A stretch of DNA of 64,000 nt from SAR92 clade bacterium H921 (GTDB taxonomy: Bacteria > Pseudomonadota > Gammaproteobacteria > Pseudomonadales > Porticoccaceae): positions 868,001 through 932,000 of the forward strand of contig JAOALD010000001.1 of the NCBI GenBank assembly GCA_025153755.1. Direction: 5' to 3'. The translations under genes were made by a program, and so were the position numbers. Shown here one piece after another: positions 1-7,921 of the stretch (position 1 is its first letter; each line of letters starts with the position of its first letter). The notes beneath the pieces are model-generated. The model was not told where the DNA came from and made no database searches. It was given only the letters and a program-made list of their open reading frames with translations.

Positions 1-1145
1 TCATAGCGCATCAGAATCATAGTTTCGAAGATACAGCTGTTGTGGTCGTCACCATTGGGTAAGAAACGATAGACAATATTGCCGTGGTAGCCAGTCCATA
101 TTTGGGTATTGGGAAACAGCATGTAAAGTATAGCGTCTTCCAGTTCGGACTGGGTGGCATCGTCCAGTGGCTCGCCGATAATGTCGCTAAACATTTCGCG
201 GTTGGTCTCTGCCACGTAGGTGCGTGCGGTCAGCCCCTCGGGCATTTCATGACCTTCGGCACTGTCAGTTGCCATGCGGCCCGACAGTTCAAGGATATCG
301 CGCATGGTCTCGTCAGCAGTCACATCAGGTAAATGGGGGCTAGCAACGCCCATCGGGGTTACAGAGCGACTCACGTGATCGCCAAAGGTGTCGTACTGGG
401 AGTTGGCATCCCCGGTAAATGTAAGGATCTCACTGTGAGTTTCGAGGGTATGAAATGACTCCATAAAGGCCTCGGCGCCAACCTTCCAATTACAATTTAC
501 AACGCGCTGTACATGAGCACCTTTATAATAATCGTGAAGCGGGAAGCGAGAAAAATGATCTGGGAGCGGATGGAGATAGTCTTCGAGAGGAACACAGTTC
601 TCATCGAAGTTTATAAAGATAAAACCACCCCAGGTACCAACTTTCACCTGCGGCAGGCTCATATCTTTCTCGTCTAAATGGCTAAAGTCCCACTTGCAGG
701 GGATACCTTTAAAGTTACCATTAATATCCCAGGTTGCGCCGTGGAATGGGCAGACAAACTCGTCCGCATGGCCATCGTTGTCGCGCAGGATGCGGCCGCG
801 GTGCAAACAGGAGTTAATAAAGGCTTTAAACTCATTGTCACCGGTTCGAGTGACGATAATTGACTGATCAACGATTTCATAAACATGATGGTCGCCCACT
901 TCAGGAATATCTTCCTCACGGCAGGTCATTTGCCAGACCTTGGGCCATAATTTTTGTTTTTCTTGCTCGTGAAAATCTCGACTGATCCAGCGTGCAACAT
1001 CTATATCTTCATCACCCATGTAAGGGTTCGTGTTTTCCCGCAGATAGGCCGGTACTTCGACTGTCTCGTCATCGAGCAGATCCTGATAGCTCAGACCGTC
1101 ACAGCGAGCTGCACCCTGCTGCTTTACCTTGATTAATTCGGACAT
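1..1145 (-). CDS. Rieske non-heme iron oxygenase, alpha subunit (3' end outside window)
   Basis: The reading frame is open from an ATG at 1145 to the window edge (381 codons), so the C-terminus is missing. An AGGAG motif lies 8 bases before the ATG. The Rieske [2Fe-2S] motif is complete: C113-x-H115, 16 residues, then C132-x2-H135. The catalytic iron site shows H232 and H237 in the segment ESFHTLETH; a Glu (229) sits where naphthalene dioxygenase has its bridging Asp. The family uses O2 and electrons from a ferredoxin/reductase to hydroxylate aromatic or alicyclic substrates. It is the last visible gene of the operon starting at 7679, 27 bases after the thiolase gene. The ferredoxin at 7922-8242 is a plausible electron donor. 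The substrate cannot be read from sequence. Confidence 0.92.
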   Translation of the reverse strand, partial: MSELIKVKQQGAARCDGLSYQDLLDDETVEVPAYLRENTNPYMGDEDIDVARWISRDFHEQEKQKLWPKVWQMTCREEDIPEVGDHHVYEIVDQSIIVTRTGDNEFKAFINSCLHRGRILRDNDGHADEFVCPFHGATWDINGNFKGIPCKWDFSHLDEKDMSLPQVKVGTWGGFIFINFDENCVPLEDYLHPLPDHFSRFPLHDYYKGAHVQRVVNCNWKVGAEAFMESFHTLETHSEILTFTGDANSQYDTFGDHVSRSVTPMGVASPHLPDVTADETMRDILELSGRMATDSAEGHEMPEGLTARTYVAETNREMFSDIIGEPLDDATQSELEDAILYMLFPNTQIWTGYHGNIVYRFLPNGDDHNSCIFETMILMRY

Positions 1146-1172
1146 AGAATATTCTCCTGCTTATAATTTTAT

Positions 1173-2315
1173 TTATTTGGTAATAATATTAACGCCGCTA
1201 ATGCCGGGGGCACCATAGACATGAGTGTAGCCAACTTTGGGCTGATTAGGCACCTGCCGTGCACCACCTTCTCCACGTAATTGCACGCAAACTTCATACA
1301 CCTGACGCAAGCCAGAGGCCCCGACCGGCTCACCGTTGGCTAAACAGCCACCGTCGGTGTTAATGGGTAGACGACCATTGATACCCGTGGCACCTTCACG
1401 TAGTAGCTTTTCCTGCTCGCCATGCTCACAGAAACCATTTTCGGCCATATGCATAATCTCTGTACCGCTATCAGTATCCTGAAGTTGCATAACGTCCACA
1501 TCTTCTGGGCCAATGCCCGCTTGCTCAAAAGCGGCCTCGGAGGCAGTAACGGTTGGGGCATCTGCCACTTCCATCGCTTGGGATGGAGCGAATACTTCGA
1601 AGCTTCCATAGTGGCGAGTGCGCACAGCGGCAGCTTTTAGAAATAAGGGTTTGCTACAGTATTGATGAGCCTTGTCGGCGTTACAAATAATCAATGCTGC
1701 GCCACCCTCGGCAGGACTACAAAACATATATTTGCGCAATGGGTGGCTTATCATAGCTGAGTTTGCGATTTGCTCGTAACTAAGCGCCTGCTGGCGCCAA
1801 GCGGTTGGTGTCAAAGAGCCGTTCTTAAAGGCTTTTTCGGAGACGCGGATCAGAGCATCTTCGGTAATATCGTGATCGTGCATATAGCGCTGGGTTTTAA
1901 GAGCAAAAAACTGGGTGGTTAGCATAAGCCCAGTTTCGCCATACCATTGGTCCAAACCCCATTCTTTTGGCTGAGGATTAAACGCACCTCGCGGATGCTT
2001 GTCGAAGCCAACCACTACGCCTACATCGTACTCGCCGGATTTAATCGCACTGTAGGCCGCATGCAATGAGCTGCCACCAGTGGCACAGCCATTCCATATG
2101 TTGGTAAATTGTAGGCCGGTAAGACCCAATTCATTTACCAGTGCATCAGCGTTACCACCGTCTTGGCTACCTCCATAGGCGAACTGCATATCTGCCCATG
2201 AGAGACCGGCATCTGCAAGTGCTGCGCGAACCGCCGACGCACCTTGCTGTAAACCAGACATATCTGGGGAGCGACCAAAACGATGGAGCCCTATACCTAT
2301 AATTGCTACATCCAT
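1173..2315 (-). CDS. Thiolase-superfamily protein (SCP2-thiolase/lipid-transfer type)
   Basis: The 380-residue protein has the thiolase fold signature: an N-terminal MDVAIIGIG strand, a candidate nucleophile Cys77 in NGCATGGSS, and a C-terminal HVYGAPGISG segment. The second catalytic Cys of ordinary biosynthetic and degradative thiolases (CxGGGxG motif) is absent, as in the SCP2/lipid-transfer group. Members of this group act with a DUF35 partner, either as beta-ketoacyl-CoA thiolases or, in actinobacterial sterol side-chain degradation (Ltp2-ChsH2), as retro-aldolases. The DUF35 gene lies immediately upstream with only 3 bases between its stop and this ATG, so the two proteins probably form a complex. 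Thiolytic versus aldolytic chemistry is unresolved. Cys77 argues mildly for thiolysis. Confidence 0.85.
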   Translation of the reverse strand: MDVAIIGIGLHRFGRSPDMSGLQQGASAVRAALADAGLSWADMQFAYGGSQDGGNADALVNELGLTGLQFTNIWNGCATGGSSLHAAYSAIKSGEYDVGVVVGFDKHPRGAFNPQPKEWGLDQWYGETGLMLTTQFFALKTQRYMHDHDITEDALIRVSEKAFKNGSLTPTAWRQQALSYEQIANSAMISHPLRKYMFCSPAEGGAALIICNADKAHQYCSKPLFLKAAAVRTRHYGSFEVFAPSQAMEVADAPTVTASEAAFEQAGIGPEDVDVMQLQDTDSGTEIMHMAENGFCEHGEQEKLLREGATGINGRLPINTDGGCLANGEPVGASGLRQVYEVCVQLRGEGGARQVPNQPKVGYTHVYGAPGISGVNIITK

Positions 2316-2318
2316 AAT

Positions 2319-2750
2319 CTATGATTCCTCAACTGGACTAAAGCTAAAGGTCATTTTTTGATTACCATTTGCCTCAGTGCGAAACGGAATAATATCGAGC
2401 TGCATGAGCATACCTATTTTTAGCTGATCTGGGCTGTTAGCTTGCAGTCGAGCCTCAACACGCACGCCGCCAGGCATTTCTACATAGCCTACGCCGTAGG
2501 GTCGAAATGTCTCTGGGGTCTCATCACTATGGTAGGGCTCTTTGGGCATAAATGTCTGGATAGTCCAGGTCCAAAGTATGCCACGATCGCCGAGTTCGAT
2601 AACGTTAGTCTCCCTGGCACCACAGCTGCGACAATCGGGCTGGGCTGGGAAGGTAGTCTCTGCACATTGGCGGCATTGACTGCCTAATAACTGGGGCTTA
2701 GTTGCGGGCCAGGTAAATAAGCCGTCATGTATTGGGATCTGCTGGCTCAT
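2319..2750 (-). CDS. DUF35 OB-fold protein with zinc ribbon (thiolase partner)
   Basis: The 143-residue protein has an N-terminal rubredoxin-like zinc ribbon (CRQC near residue 26 and CRSCG near residue 40), followed by an OB-fold acyl-CoA-binding region with the typical segments PYGVGYVEMPGGVRVEARL and GMLMQLDI. DUF35 proteins bind acyl-CoA and are nearly always encoded next to thiolase-fold enzymes, which they complete or activate. Here the gene sits 9 bases after the E3 gene and 3 bases before the thiolase gene. It most likely delivers or helps bind the CoA substrate of the thiolase-like enzyme. It has no catalytic role visible on its own. Confidence 0.85.
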   Translation of the reverse strand: MSQQIPIHDGLFTWPATKPQLLGSQCRQCAETTFPAQPDCRSCGARETNVIELGDRGILWTWTIQTFMPKEPYHSDETPETFRPYGVGYVEMPGGVRVEARLQANSPDQLKIGMLMQLDIIPFRTEANGNQKMTFSFSPVEES

Positions 2751-2759
2751 GAATAAACT

Positions 2760-4157
2760 CTATTGGTGGATCGCAACGCCGAGGCTGTCCAATACAGACT
2801 CATGCATGCTTTCAGATACAGTTGGGTGGGCATATATGGTATGGGCCAGGTCATGCTCTGTAGCCGCGAGTTGCTGGGCTATACCAAATCCTTGAATTTG
2901 TTCGGTGACTTCTGGACCAATCATATGGGCGCCGAGTAGCTCTCCACTGTTAGCGTCAAACACAGTTTTAACCAGCCCTTCGGCTTCGTTGATGGCCAGA
3001 GCCTTGCCATTGGAGTTGAGGCTGGAGCGTCCGACTCTGATATTGTGACCTGCACCTTTGGCCTGAGCTTCGGTAAGACCGACACTCGCAATTTGGGGGC
3101 GGCAGTACGTACAACCGGGCACACGGTTTTTATTTAGCGGCTCAGCAGTTTCGATACCGGCAATTTTTTCTACGCAGACAATGGCTTCATGGCTAGCTTT
3201 GTGTGCCAGCCAGGGGGCGCCGGAGACATCGCCGATGGCGTACAGCCCTACCAGGTTGGTTTTGCCATAGGGATCGGCGACTAAAAAACTGTTTTCGGTT
3301 TTTACACCCAGGTTCTCAAGACCAAGGCCCTCTATATTGCCCTGTATTCCAACCGCCAAAATGACTTGGTCAAATTTTTGCCGTCGCTCGCCATCTGGTC
3401 CGTTAATAATGGCCATTGCCTGGTCTCCAGCGCCCTCAACAGCCTGGACTAAAGTACTGGTCAGGACCTTGATGCCTCGTTGTCTAAAAGACTTTTGCGC
3501 TAGGGATGAAATCTCAGCATCTTCTGCTGGGGTAATTCTCTCTGCGGCCTCGATCAGGGTCACATCAGTTCCCAAGTCATTGTAGAGACTGGCAAACTCC
3601 ACTCCAATAGCGCCACCACCGATAACCAATAAACTGCCGGGGAGGGTAGTGGGGGTCATAGCTTCTCGAGCACCCCAGATGAGGTCGCCATCGATTTCAA
3701 TGTTAGGAAGATTGCGCGCTCGGGCTCCAGTAGCGAGAATAATATGATTACTTCTGTACTGAGTTACTGTGCCGTTATGATTGACATCAAGGCGACATTT
3801 ATCTGCCACCGTAGCGGTACCATCAATGACTTTGATATTGTTTTTCTGCATCAGGTAGGCAACGCCGCCACTTAGCTTGTTGGCGACCGAGCGACTATGC
3901 TTGACCAATTTATTGATATCAAAGCTGAGGCTATCAAAAGTGAAACCGAAGTGTTCTGCCTCTTTGAGCATGTGAGCTATATCCGCCCCCCGAAGTAGAG
4001 ACTTGGTGGGGATACAGCCCCAATTGAGGCAGACGCCACCAAGATGTTGCTTTTCGACTAGGGCGGTTTTAAAACCCAATTGGGCGGCTCGAATGGCGGC
4101 CACATAGCCCCCTGGCCCGCCGCCCACTACCATTAGGTCATATTGTTGCATGCTCAC
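2760..4157 (-). CDS. lpdA: Dihydrolipoyl dehydrogenase (E3)
   Basis: The 465-residue flavoprotein reoxidises the dihydrolipoyl group of the E2 protein with NAD+. It has an N-terminal FAD-binding GGGPGGYVAA motif (residues 12-21), the redox disulfide Cys43/Cys48 in GGVCLNWGCIPTKS, a central NAD-binding GGGAIGVEFAS motif, and the C-terminal catalytic His444-Glu449 pair in HPTVSE. Length is normal for the family. It is the fourth gene of the complex operon, 24 bases after the E2 gene. This copy is probably dedicated to the adjacent complex, since a housekeeping lpd normally sits with the pyruvate or 2-oxoglutarate dehydrogenase genes. No such locus is in this window. Confidence 0.95.
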   Translation of the reverse strand: MSMQQYDLMVVGGGPGGYVAAIRAAQLGFKTALVEKQHLGGVCLNWGCIPTKSLLRGADIAHMLKEAEHFGFTFDSLSFDINKLVKHSRSVANKLSGGVAYLMQKNNIKVIDGTATVADKCRLDVNHNGTVTQYRSNHIILATGARARNLPNIEIDGDLIWGAREAMTPTTLPGSLLVIGGGAIGVEFASLYNDLGTDVTLIEAAERITPAEDAEISSLAQKSFRQRGIKVLTSTLVQAVEGAGDQAMAIINGPDGERRQKFDQVILAVGIQGNIEGLGLENLGVKTENSFLVADPYGKTNLVGLYAIGDVSGAPWLAHKASHEAIVCVEKIAGIETAEPLNKNRVPGCTYCRPQIASVGLTEAQAKGAGHNIRVGRSSLNSNGKALAINEAEGLVKTVFDANSGELLGAHMIGPEVTEQIQGFGIAQQLAATEHDLAHTIYAHPTVSESMHESVLDSLGVAIHQ

Positions 4158-4181
4158 TCTTACTTGCTCTCAGTCATTGAT

Positions 4182-5651
4182 TTAAATCAACATAGTTGCC
4201 GGTTGCTCAAGGAAACCTTTAAGAACAGACATAAACTCCGCGGCAACAGCTCCATCAATAATGCGATGATCGCTGGATAGAGTCAGGCTGACAACAGTTG
4301 CAACGGCCAGTTCACCATTTTTGACCACGGCTCTGTGCTCTCCAGAACCCACAGCCAAAATCGCACTCTGAGGTGGGTTAATAATGGCATCGAATTGTTT
4401 GATACCGTACATACCTAAATTAGAGATGCAGAAACTGCCACCCTGAAATTCTTCAGGTTTAAGACGGTTGAGTTTTGCTCTGGTGGCAAGGTCGCGCATC
4501 TCATGGGAAATGACCTCCAGCCCTTTGCGATTAGCGCCAGGGATAATAGGCGTAATGAGCCCGTCTTTTATAGCAACGGCTACACTGATATCGGCTTCAG
4601 CAAACTGAGTGACACGCTCCCCATCAAACTGCACATTGACTGCTGGCACTCTTGTCAGAGCGCTGGCGCAGGCTTTAATAATAAAGTCATTGACGGAGAT
4701 TTTGACCTCGGTGTTGGCGTCATTAATCTGTTTACGCGTGGCTAACAGGTTGTCCAGTTCGGCGTCGATCTGGACACGGAAATGGGGGGCGGTCTGTTTG
4801 GATGCTTGCAGACGCTCGGCGATAGTCTTGCGCATACCGCTTATGGCTATGGGCGTTGAACTGCTAGATGTTGGTGCCGCACTAACAGCTGTCTGCGTCG
4901 GTACTTTATTTCTCATGGCCGCTACGGCCTCAACGTCGGCTTTGCAGACTCTCCCGCGGTTGCCACTAACTCGACATTCCAGCAGATTAATACCCATCTC
5001 CTCTGCAAGACGCCGCGCAACTGGTGTTGCCTTTACATGACTATCATCGCCCTGTTTTTCTCTGCTGGGTACTGCATTATTAGTGCCGATCAAACGACCA
5101 CCAGCTGCCGTTACAGCGGCTTCTAAGTCGCGCTTAGAAACGCGACCGTGACGGCCGGTACCGGAAATATTGTTAAGGTTAACCCCGTAGTCTGCCGCGA
5201 GGCGGCGAGCTACCGGCGAGGCAGAGACATGGCTGTCGTCTTCACCAGCAGACAATATATCTGTTTTAACCGGCTGTTGTTCAGCCGCAACTGCAGGTTC
5301 ATTCACAATGTCGGTCATTGACGGCGCCTCTTCTAAAACATCGACTTGATTAGAGCCTGAGAAACTGTTGATAAATGTTTTGATCTCTTCATCGCTGACC
5401 TCTGCTGGAGCAATGACACCCAGCAGAGCACCCACAATGTGGGTCTCACCAGGCTCAGCGACAATTGCGCGAACCACGCCGCTATCAGATGCCGCTACTG
5501 TGTTGATAATTTTTGCAGTTTCAACATCGACAAGATCGGTCTCAACAATTATGTGGTCCCCAACTTTGACATGCCAGGTATTAATCTCACCTTCGGACAT
5601 TTCCATACCCCATTTGGGCATGATGATAGGCTTGATATTATTGTTCATCAT
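4182..5651 (-). CDS. 2-oxoacid dehydrogenase E2 acyltransferase with two tandem E3-binding domains
   Basis: The 489-residue E2 core protein carries the acyl group from E1 to CoA. One lipoyl domain spans about residues 5-82, with the lipoylation site Lys47 in DVETAKI. Two peripheral subunit-binding domains follow, about residues 141-180 (core ASPVARRLAADYG) and 204-244 (core ATPVARRLAEEMG), separated by a flexible linker. The catalytic domain runs from about residue 265 to the end, with His462 in DHRIIDG. Most E2 proteins have one such binding domain, so the duplication is unusual. The ATG overlaps the E1 beta stop (TAATG), with GGGAG a few bases upstream, indicating coupling. The acyl group transferred (acetyl, branched-chain or other) cannot be decided from sequence. 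Confidence 0.93.
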   Translation of the reverse strand: MMNNNIKPIIMPKWGMEMSEGEINTWHVKVGDHIIVETDLVDVETAKIINTVAASDSGVVRAIVAEPGETHIVGALLGVIAPAEVSDEEIKTFINSFSGSNQVDVLEEAPSMTDIVNEPAVAAEQQPVKTDILSAGEDDSHVSASPVARRLAADYGVNLNNISGTGRHGRVSKRDLEAAVTAAGGRLIGTNNAVPSREKQGDDSHVKATPVARRLAEEMGINLLECRVSGNRGRVCKADVEAVAAMRNKVPTQTAVSAAPTSSSSTPIAISGMRKTIAERLQASKQTAPHFRVQIDAELDNLLATRKQINDANTEVKISVNDFIIKACASALTRVPAVNVQFDGERVTQFAEADISVAVAIKDGLITPIIPGANRKGLEVISHEMRDLATRAKLNRLKPEEFQGGSFCISNLGMYGIKQFDAIINPPQSAILAVGSGEHRAVVKNGELAVATVVSLTLSSDHRIIDGAVAAEFMSVLKGFLEQPATMLI

Positions 5652-6697
5652 TAGGCTCCCAGTACGTCCCGTACAGCGGCAAGAACTTTATCGACATTGG
5701 GGACATAAGCGTCTTCTAACGCAGGGGCGAAAGGAACCGGCGTATGGGGTGCAGTCACTGTGCGGATCGGTGCTTTGAGGCTATAGAAGCCTTTTTCGGC
5801 AACAATACCGGCGATGTCTGAGGCTAGGCCGCAGCGTGGGTTTCCCTCGTCAACAACGACTAGTCTGCCGGTGACTTCGACGCTCTCAAGGATCGCCTCA
5901 TCATCTAATGGGGACACGGTGCGTGGATCAATAACGTCACAGGTGATTCCCTCTTCGGCCAAAATGTCAGCCGCGGCGATAGCATGGGTGACCATGTTAG
6001 ATATCGCTACAATGGTGACGTCCTTACCTTGTCTGGGGAATGCGGCTTCACCAAAGGGAATAGCATACTGTTCGTCTGGCACTTCACATTCGTTGTTGTA
6101 CATGACCTTATGCTCGAGGAAGATCACTGGATCTTCGTCGCGAATTGCCTGGACCATCAGGCCTTTAGCATCATAGGCATTGCTAGGCATGACGACCTTT
6201 AGACCGGCGATGTGGGTGACGATTGAGTGCAACATACTTGAGTGCTGAGCACCTGCACGCCAACCTGCGCCGACTGTGCCGCGGATTACCATTGGTGTTT
6301 TAGACTTGCCGCCAAACATATAGCGGAACTTAGCTGCCTGGTTGAAGATCTGATCGAAGGAAACACCGATAAAATCAAAGAACATTAGCTCGGCGATCGG
6401 GCGCAGGCCGTTATTTGCCGCACCAGCGGCTGCTCCAATAATGGCGGCTTCAGAGATAGGCGTATCTATCACCCGCTCACGGCCAAATTCGGGCATAAGA
6501 CCTTTGGTTACTCCAAAAACACCACCGTAGGCGTCGTCTTGACCATCACAACCAGCGCCACCGGAAACTTCTTCCCCAAGAACAATCACTGTTGGGTCTC
6601 GGCGCATCTCTTCGCGGATAGCGTCGTTAAGGGCTTCTCGGTACGACTTTATTGAGGTCGTACCACCTATTTTTGCAATATTAGAATTAGTAGTCAT
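5651..6697 (-). CDS. 2-oxoacid dehydrogenase E1 component, beta subunit
   Basis: The protein (348 residues from the chosen start) is the beta chain of a thiamine-diphosphate E1 heterotetramer that decarboxylates a 2-oxoacid and reductively acylates the E2 lipoyl group. Visible family motifs are SYREALNDAI, VIVLGEEV, DTPISEAAIIGAAAGAA and a transketolase C-domain with VVVDEG and APHTPVPF. The ATG at 6697 is preferred over the upstream ATG at 6727: an AGGGA motif sits 6 bases before it, and it leaves the E1 alpha stop (6708) upstream rather than overlapped. It resembles acetoin and pyruvate dehydrogenase beta chains. Substrate remains open. Confidence 0.93.
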   Translation of the reverse strand: MTTNSNIAKIGGTTSIKSYREALNDAIREEMRRDPTVIVLGEEVSGGAGCDGQDDAYGGVFGVTKGLMPEFGRERVIDTPISEAAIIGAAAGAANNGLRPIAELMFFDFIGVSFDQIFNQAAKFRYMFGGKSKTPMVIRGTVGAGWRAGAQHSSMLHSIVTHIAGLKVVMPSNAYDAKGLMVQAIRDEDPVIFLEHKVMYNNECEVPDEQYAIPFGEAAFPRQGKDVTIVAISNMVTHAIAAADILAEEGITCDVIDPRTVSPLDDEAILESVEVTGRLVVVDEGNPRCGLASDIAGIVAEKGFYSLKAPIRTVTAPHTPVPFAPALEDAYVPNVDKVLAAVRDVLGA

Positions 6698-6707
6698 CTT
6701 GGTTCCC

Positions 6708-7679
6708 TTAGTAAGAGCAGTAGACATCGGACATCAGGTCCGTGGCGGGATCTGGGTGTGGTGCTGCTAGGCCGTCCTCAACAGCTTTTTCTATTTCCAG
6801 TGCGATTTCTTTGTCTATAGCATTCATGGCCGCGGCTTTTAGCCAGCCTTCCTTAATGACTCGATCACGGAATATTTTTAAGCAGTCTTGATCCTTGCGC
6901 GCATTCTTTACTTCATTTTCACCCCGATAGAGCTGCGGGTCGCCAATAAAGTGGCCGTCAAAACGTACACATTTGGCTTCGATAGACGTTGGGCCTCCGC
7001 CATCACGAGCTCGCTGGGTTGCAACTTTAATTGCCTCGTAGGTAGCGAAGAAGTCATTCCCATCAACGCATTCGGCGGGCATGCCAAAGCCGGCATTGCG
7101 GTCAGTAAGGCTGTCACAGCCAAGGCCATAGTTCGCCGAAGTACCTTCCGCATAACCATTGTTTTCATAAATGAAGATATGGGGTAACTGCAATACCGCA
7201 GCCATGTTCATGGCTTCCATAGTTGTGCCTTGGTTGGCACTGCCGTCACCGTTAAAAGACACCGCAACATGATTGGTACCTAAGGTTTTGGCTGCCAGAG
7301 CAGCGCCATTGACCAGTGGCGGCCCGCCGCCAACAATGGCATTGGCACCTAACATCCCCTTATCAATATCGGCAATGTGCATGGAGCCGCCTTTACCTTT
7401 GCACAGGCCGCTTGAGCGACCCATGATTTCCTTCATCATGTCGCCTACATCACAGCCCTTGGCAATGCAGTGGCCGTGCCCACGATGGGTACTGCCGATA
7501 ATGTCACTATTGCTAAGGTCGATGCAGGCAGCGACCGCGATTGCCTCTTGACCATTAGATGCATGAACGAAACCGGGAACGTTACCTCCCATAAACTCTT
7601 TAATACAACGCTCTTCAAATTCGCGAATAGTTTTCATCGAGCGATAGGCTCTGAGTAGAAAATCTTCATGATATGGCAT
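6708..7679 (-). CDS. 2-oxoacid dehydrogenase E1 component, alpha subunit
   Basis: The 323-residue alpha chain carries the thiamine-diphosphate site: GDG at 144-146 (NGDGSANQG) followed by the N173/N174 pair in IYENNGYA, about 28 residues later as expected. GHGHCIAKG (68-75) and KGKGGSMH (94-101) are also typical. The length fits the shorter acetoin/pyruvate dehydrogenase class rather than the roughly 400-residue branched-chain class. An AAAGGGG ribosome-binding motif precedes the ATG. It is the first gene of a seven-gene minus-strand operon ending in the Rieske oxygenase. A promoter with an overlapping inverted repeat lies at 7714-7745. Confidence 0.93.
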   Translation of the reverse strand: MPYHEDFLLRAYRSMKTIREFEERCIKEFMGGNVPGFVHASNGQEAIAVAACIDLSNSDIIGSTHRGHGHCIAKGCDVGDMMKEIMGRSSGLCKGKGGSMHIADIDKGMLGANAIVGGGPPLVNGAALAAKTLGTNHVAVSFNGDGSANQGTTMEAMNMAAVLQLPHIFIYENNGYAEGTSANYGLGCDSLTDRNAGFGMPAECVDGNDFFATYEAIKVATQRARDGGGPTSIEAKCVRFDGHFIGDPQLYRGENEVKNARKDQDCLKIFRDRVIKEGWLKAAAMNAIDKEIALEIEKAVEDGLAAPHPDPATDLMSDVYCSY

Positions 7680-7713
7680 CGAACTGCCCCTTTCTGTTTA
7701 ATAATTGACTACC

Positions 7714-7733
7714 CCAAACTATACATCGTTTGG
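7714..7733. promoter_or_regulatory. Operator-like inverted repeat over the E1 alpha promoter
   Basis: Perfect 6-bp arms CCAAAC (7714-7719) and GTTTGG (7728-7733) are separated by 8 bases. The element covers the candidate -10 box (7718-7723) of the operon starting at 7679. Its position and symmetry fit a repressor-binding site, but no regulator gene is visible in the cluster. The arms are short, so chance is possible. Confidence 0.35.
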
Positions 7734-7745
7734 ATAAAAAAACAA
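7718..7745 (-). promoter_or_regulatory. Candidate sigma70 promoter of the dehydrogenase-oxygenase operon
   Basis: On the minus strand, TTGTTT (7745-7740) is followed after 16 bases by TATAGT (7723-7718). This would start transcription about 30 bases before the E1 alpha ATG. The layout and much of the spacer match the ferredoxin promoter candidate at 8314-8341. Confidence 0.4.
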
Positions 7746-7821
7746 ACGTGATGGTTTTAGGGGTTTTCTTGATAGAGAAGGCTGTATCTAGGATTCAGCT
7801 TGATATGAGGTAGTTAAATGC

Positions 7822-7861
7822 AAAAAAAAGGGATCCGAGAAAGTCGGATCCCTATCTTTTT
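7822..7861 (-). terminator. Rho-independent terminator of the ferredoxin gene
   Basis: A perfect 10-bp stem (AGGGATCCGA at 7829-7838 with its complement at 7844-7853) closes a 5-base loop. On the minus strand it is followed by a run of eight T (7829-7822). It lies 60 bases after the ferredoxin stop and upstream of the E1 alpha promoter, so it separates the two transcription units. A T-rich tract on the other side could make it bidirectional. Confidence 0.85.
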
Positions 7862-7921
7862 AAAGAGGCCGTTTTTATTGTCTAAATAAATAGTGACAGT
7901 ATTGAAATAAGTCGTGACGAA

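Noticed and set aside
678-863. Open frames on the plus strand within the Rieske gene (also 84-332 and 954-1136)
   Set aside because: They lie opposite a coding frame whose Rieske and iron motifs are intact, have no family signature and no ribosome-binding site.
4609-5040. A 143-codon plus-strand frame opposite the E2 gene
   Set aside because: It is the reverse reading of the subunit-binding domain region; composition is typical of an antisense shadow.
5651-6727. Longer E1 beta start at 6727
   Set aside because: The extra 10 residues overlap the E1 alpha end and the ribosome-binding motif AGGGA is inside them; ATG 6697 fits better.
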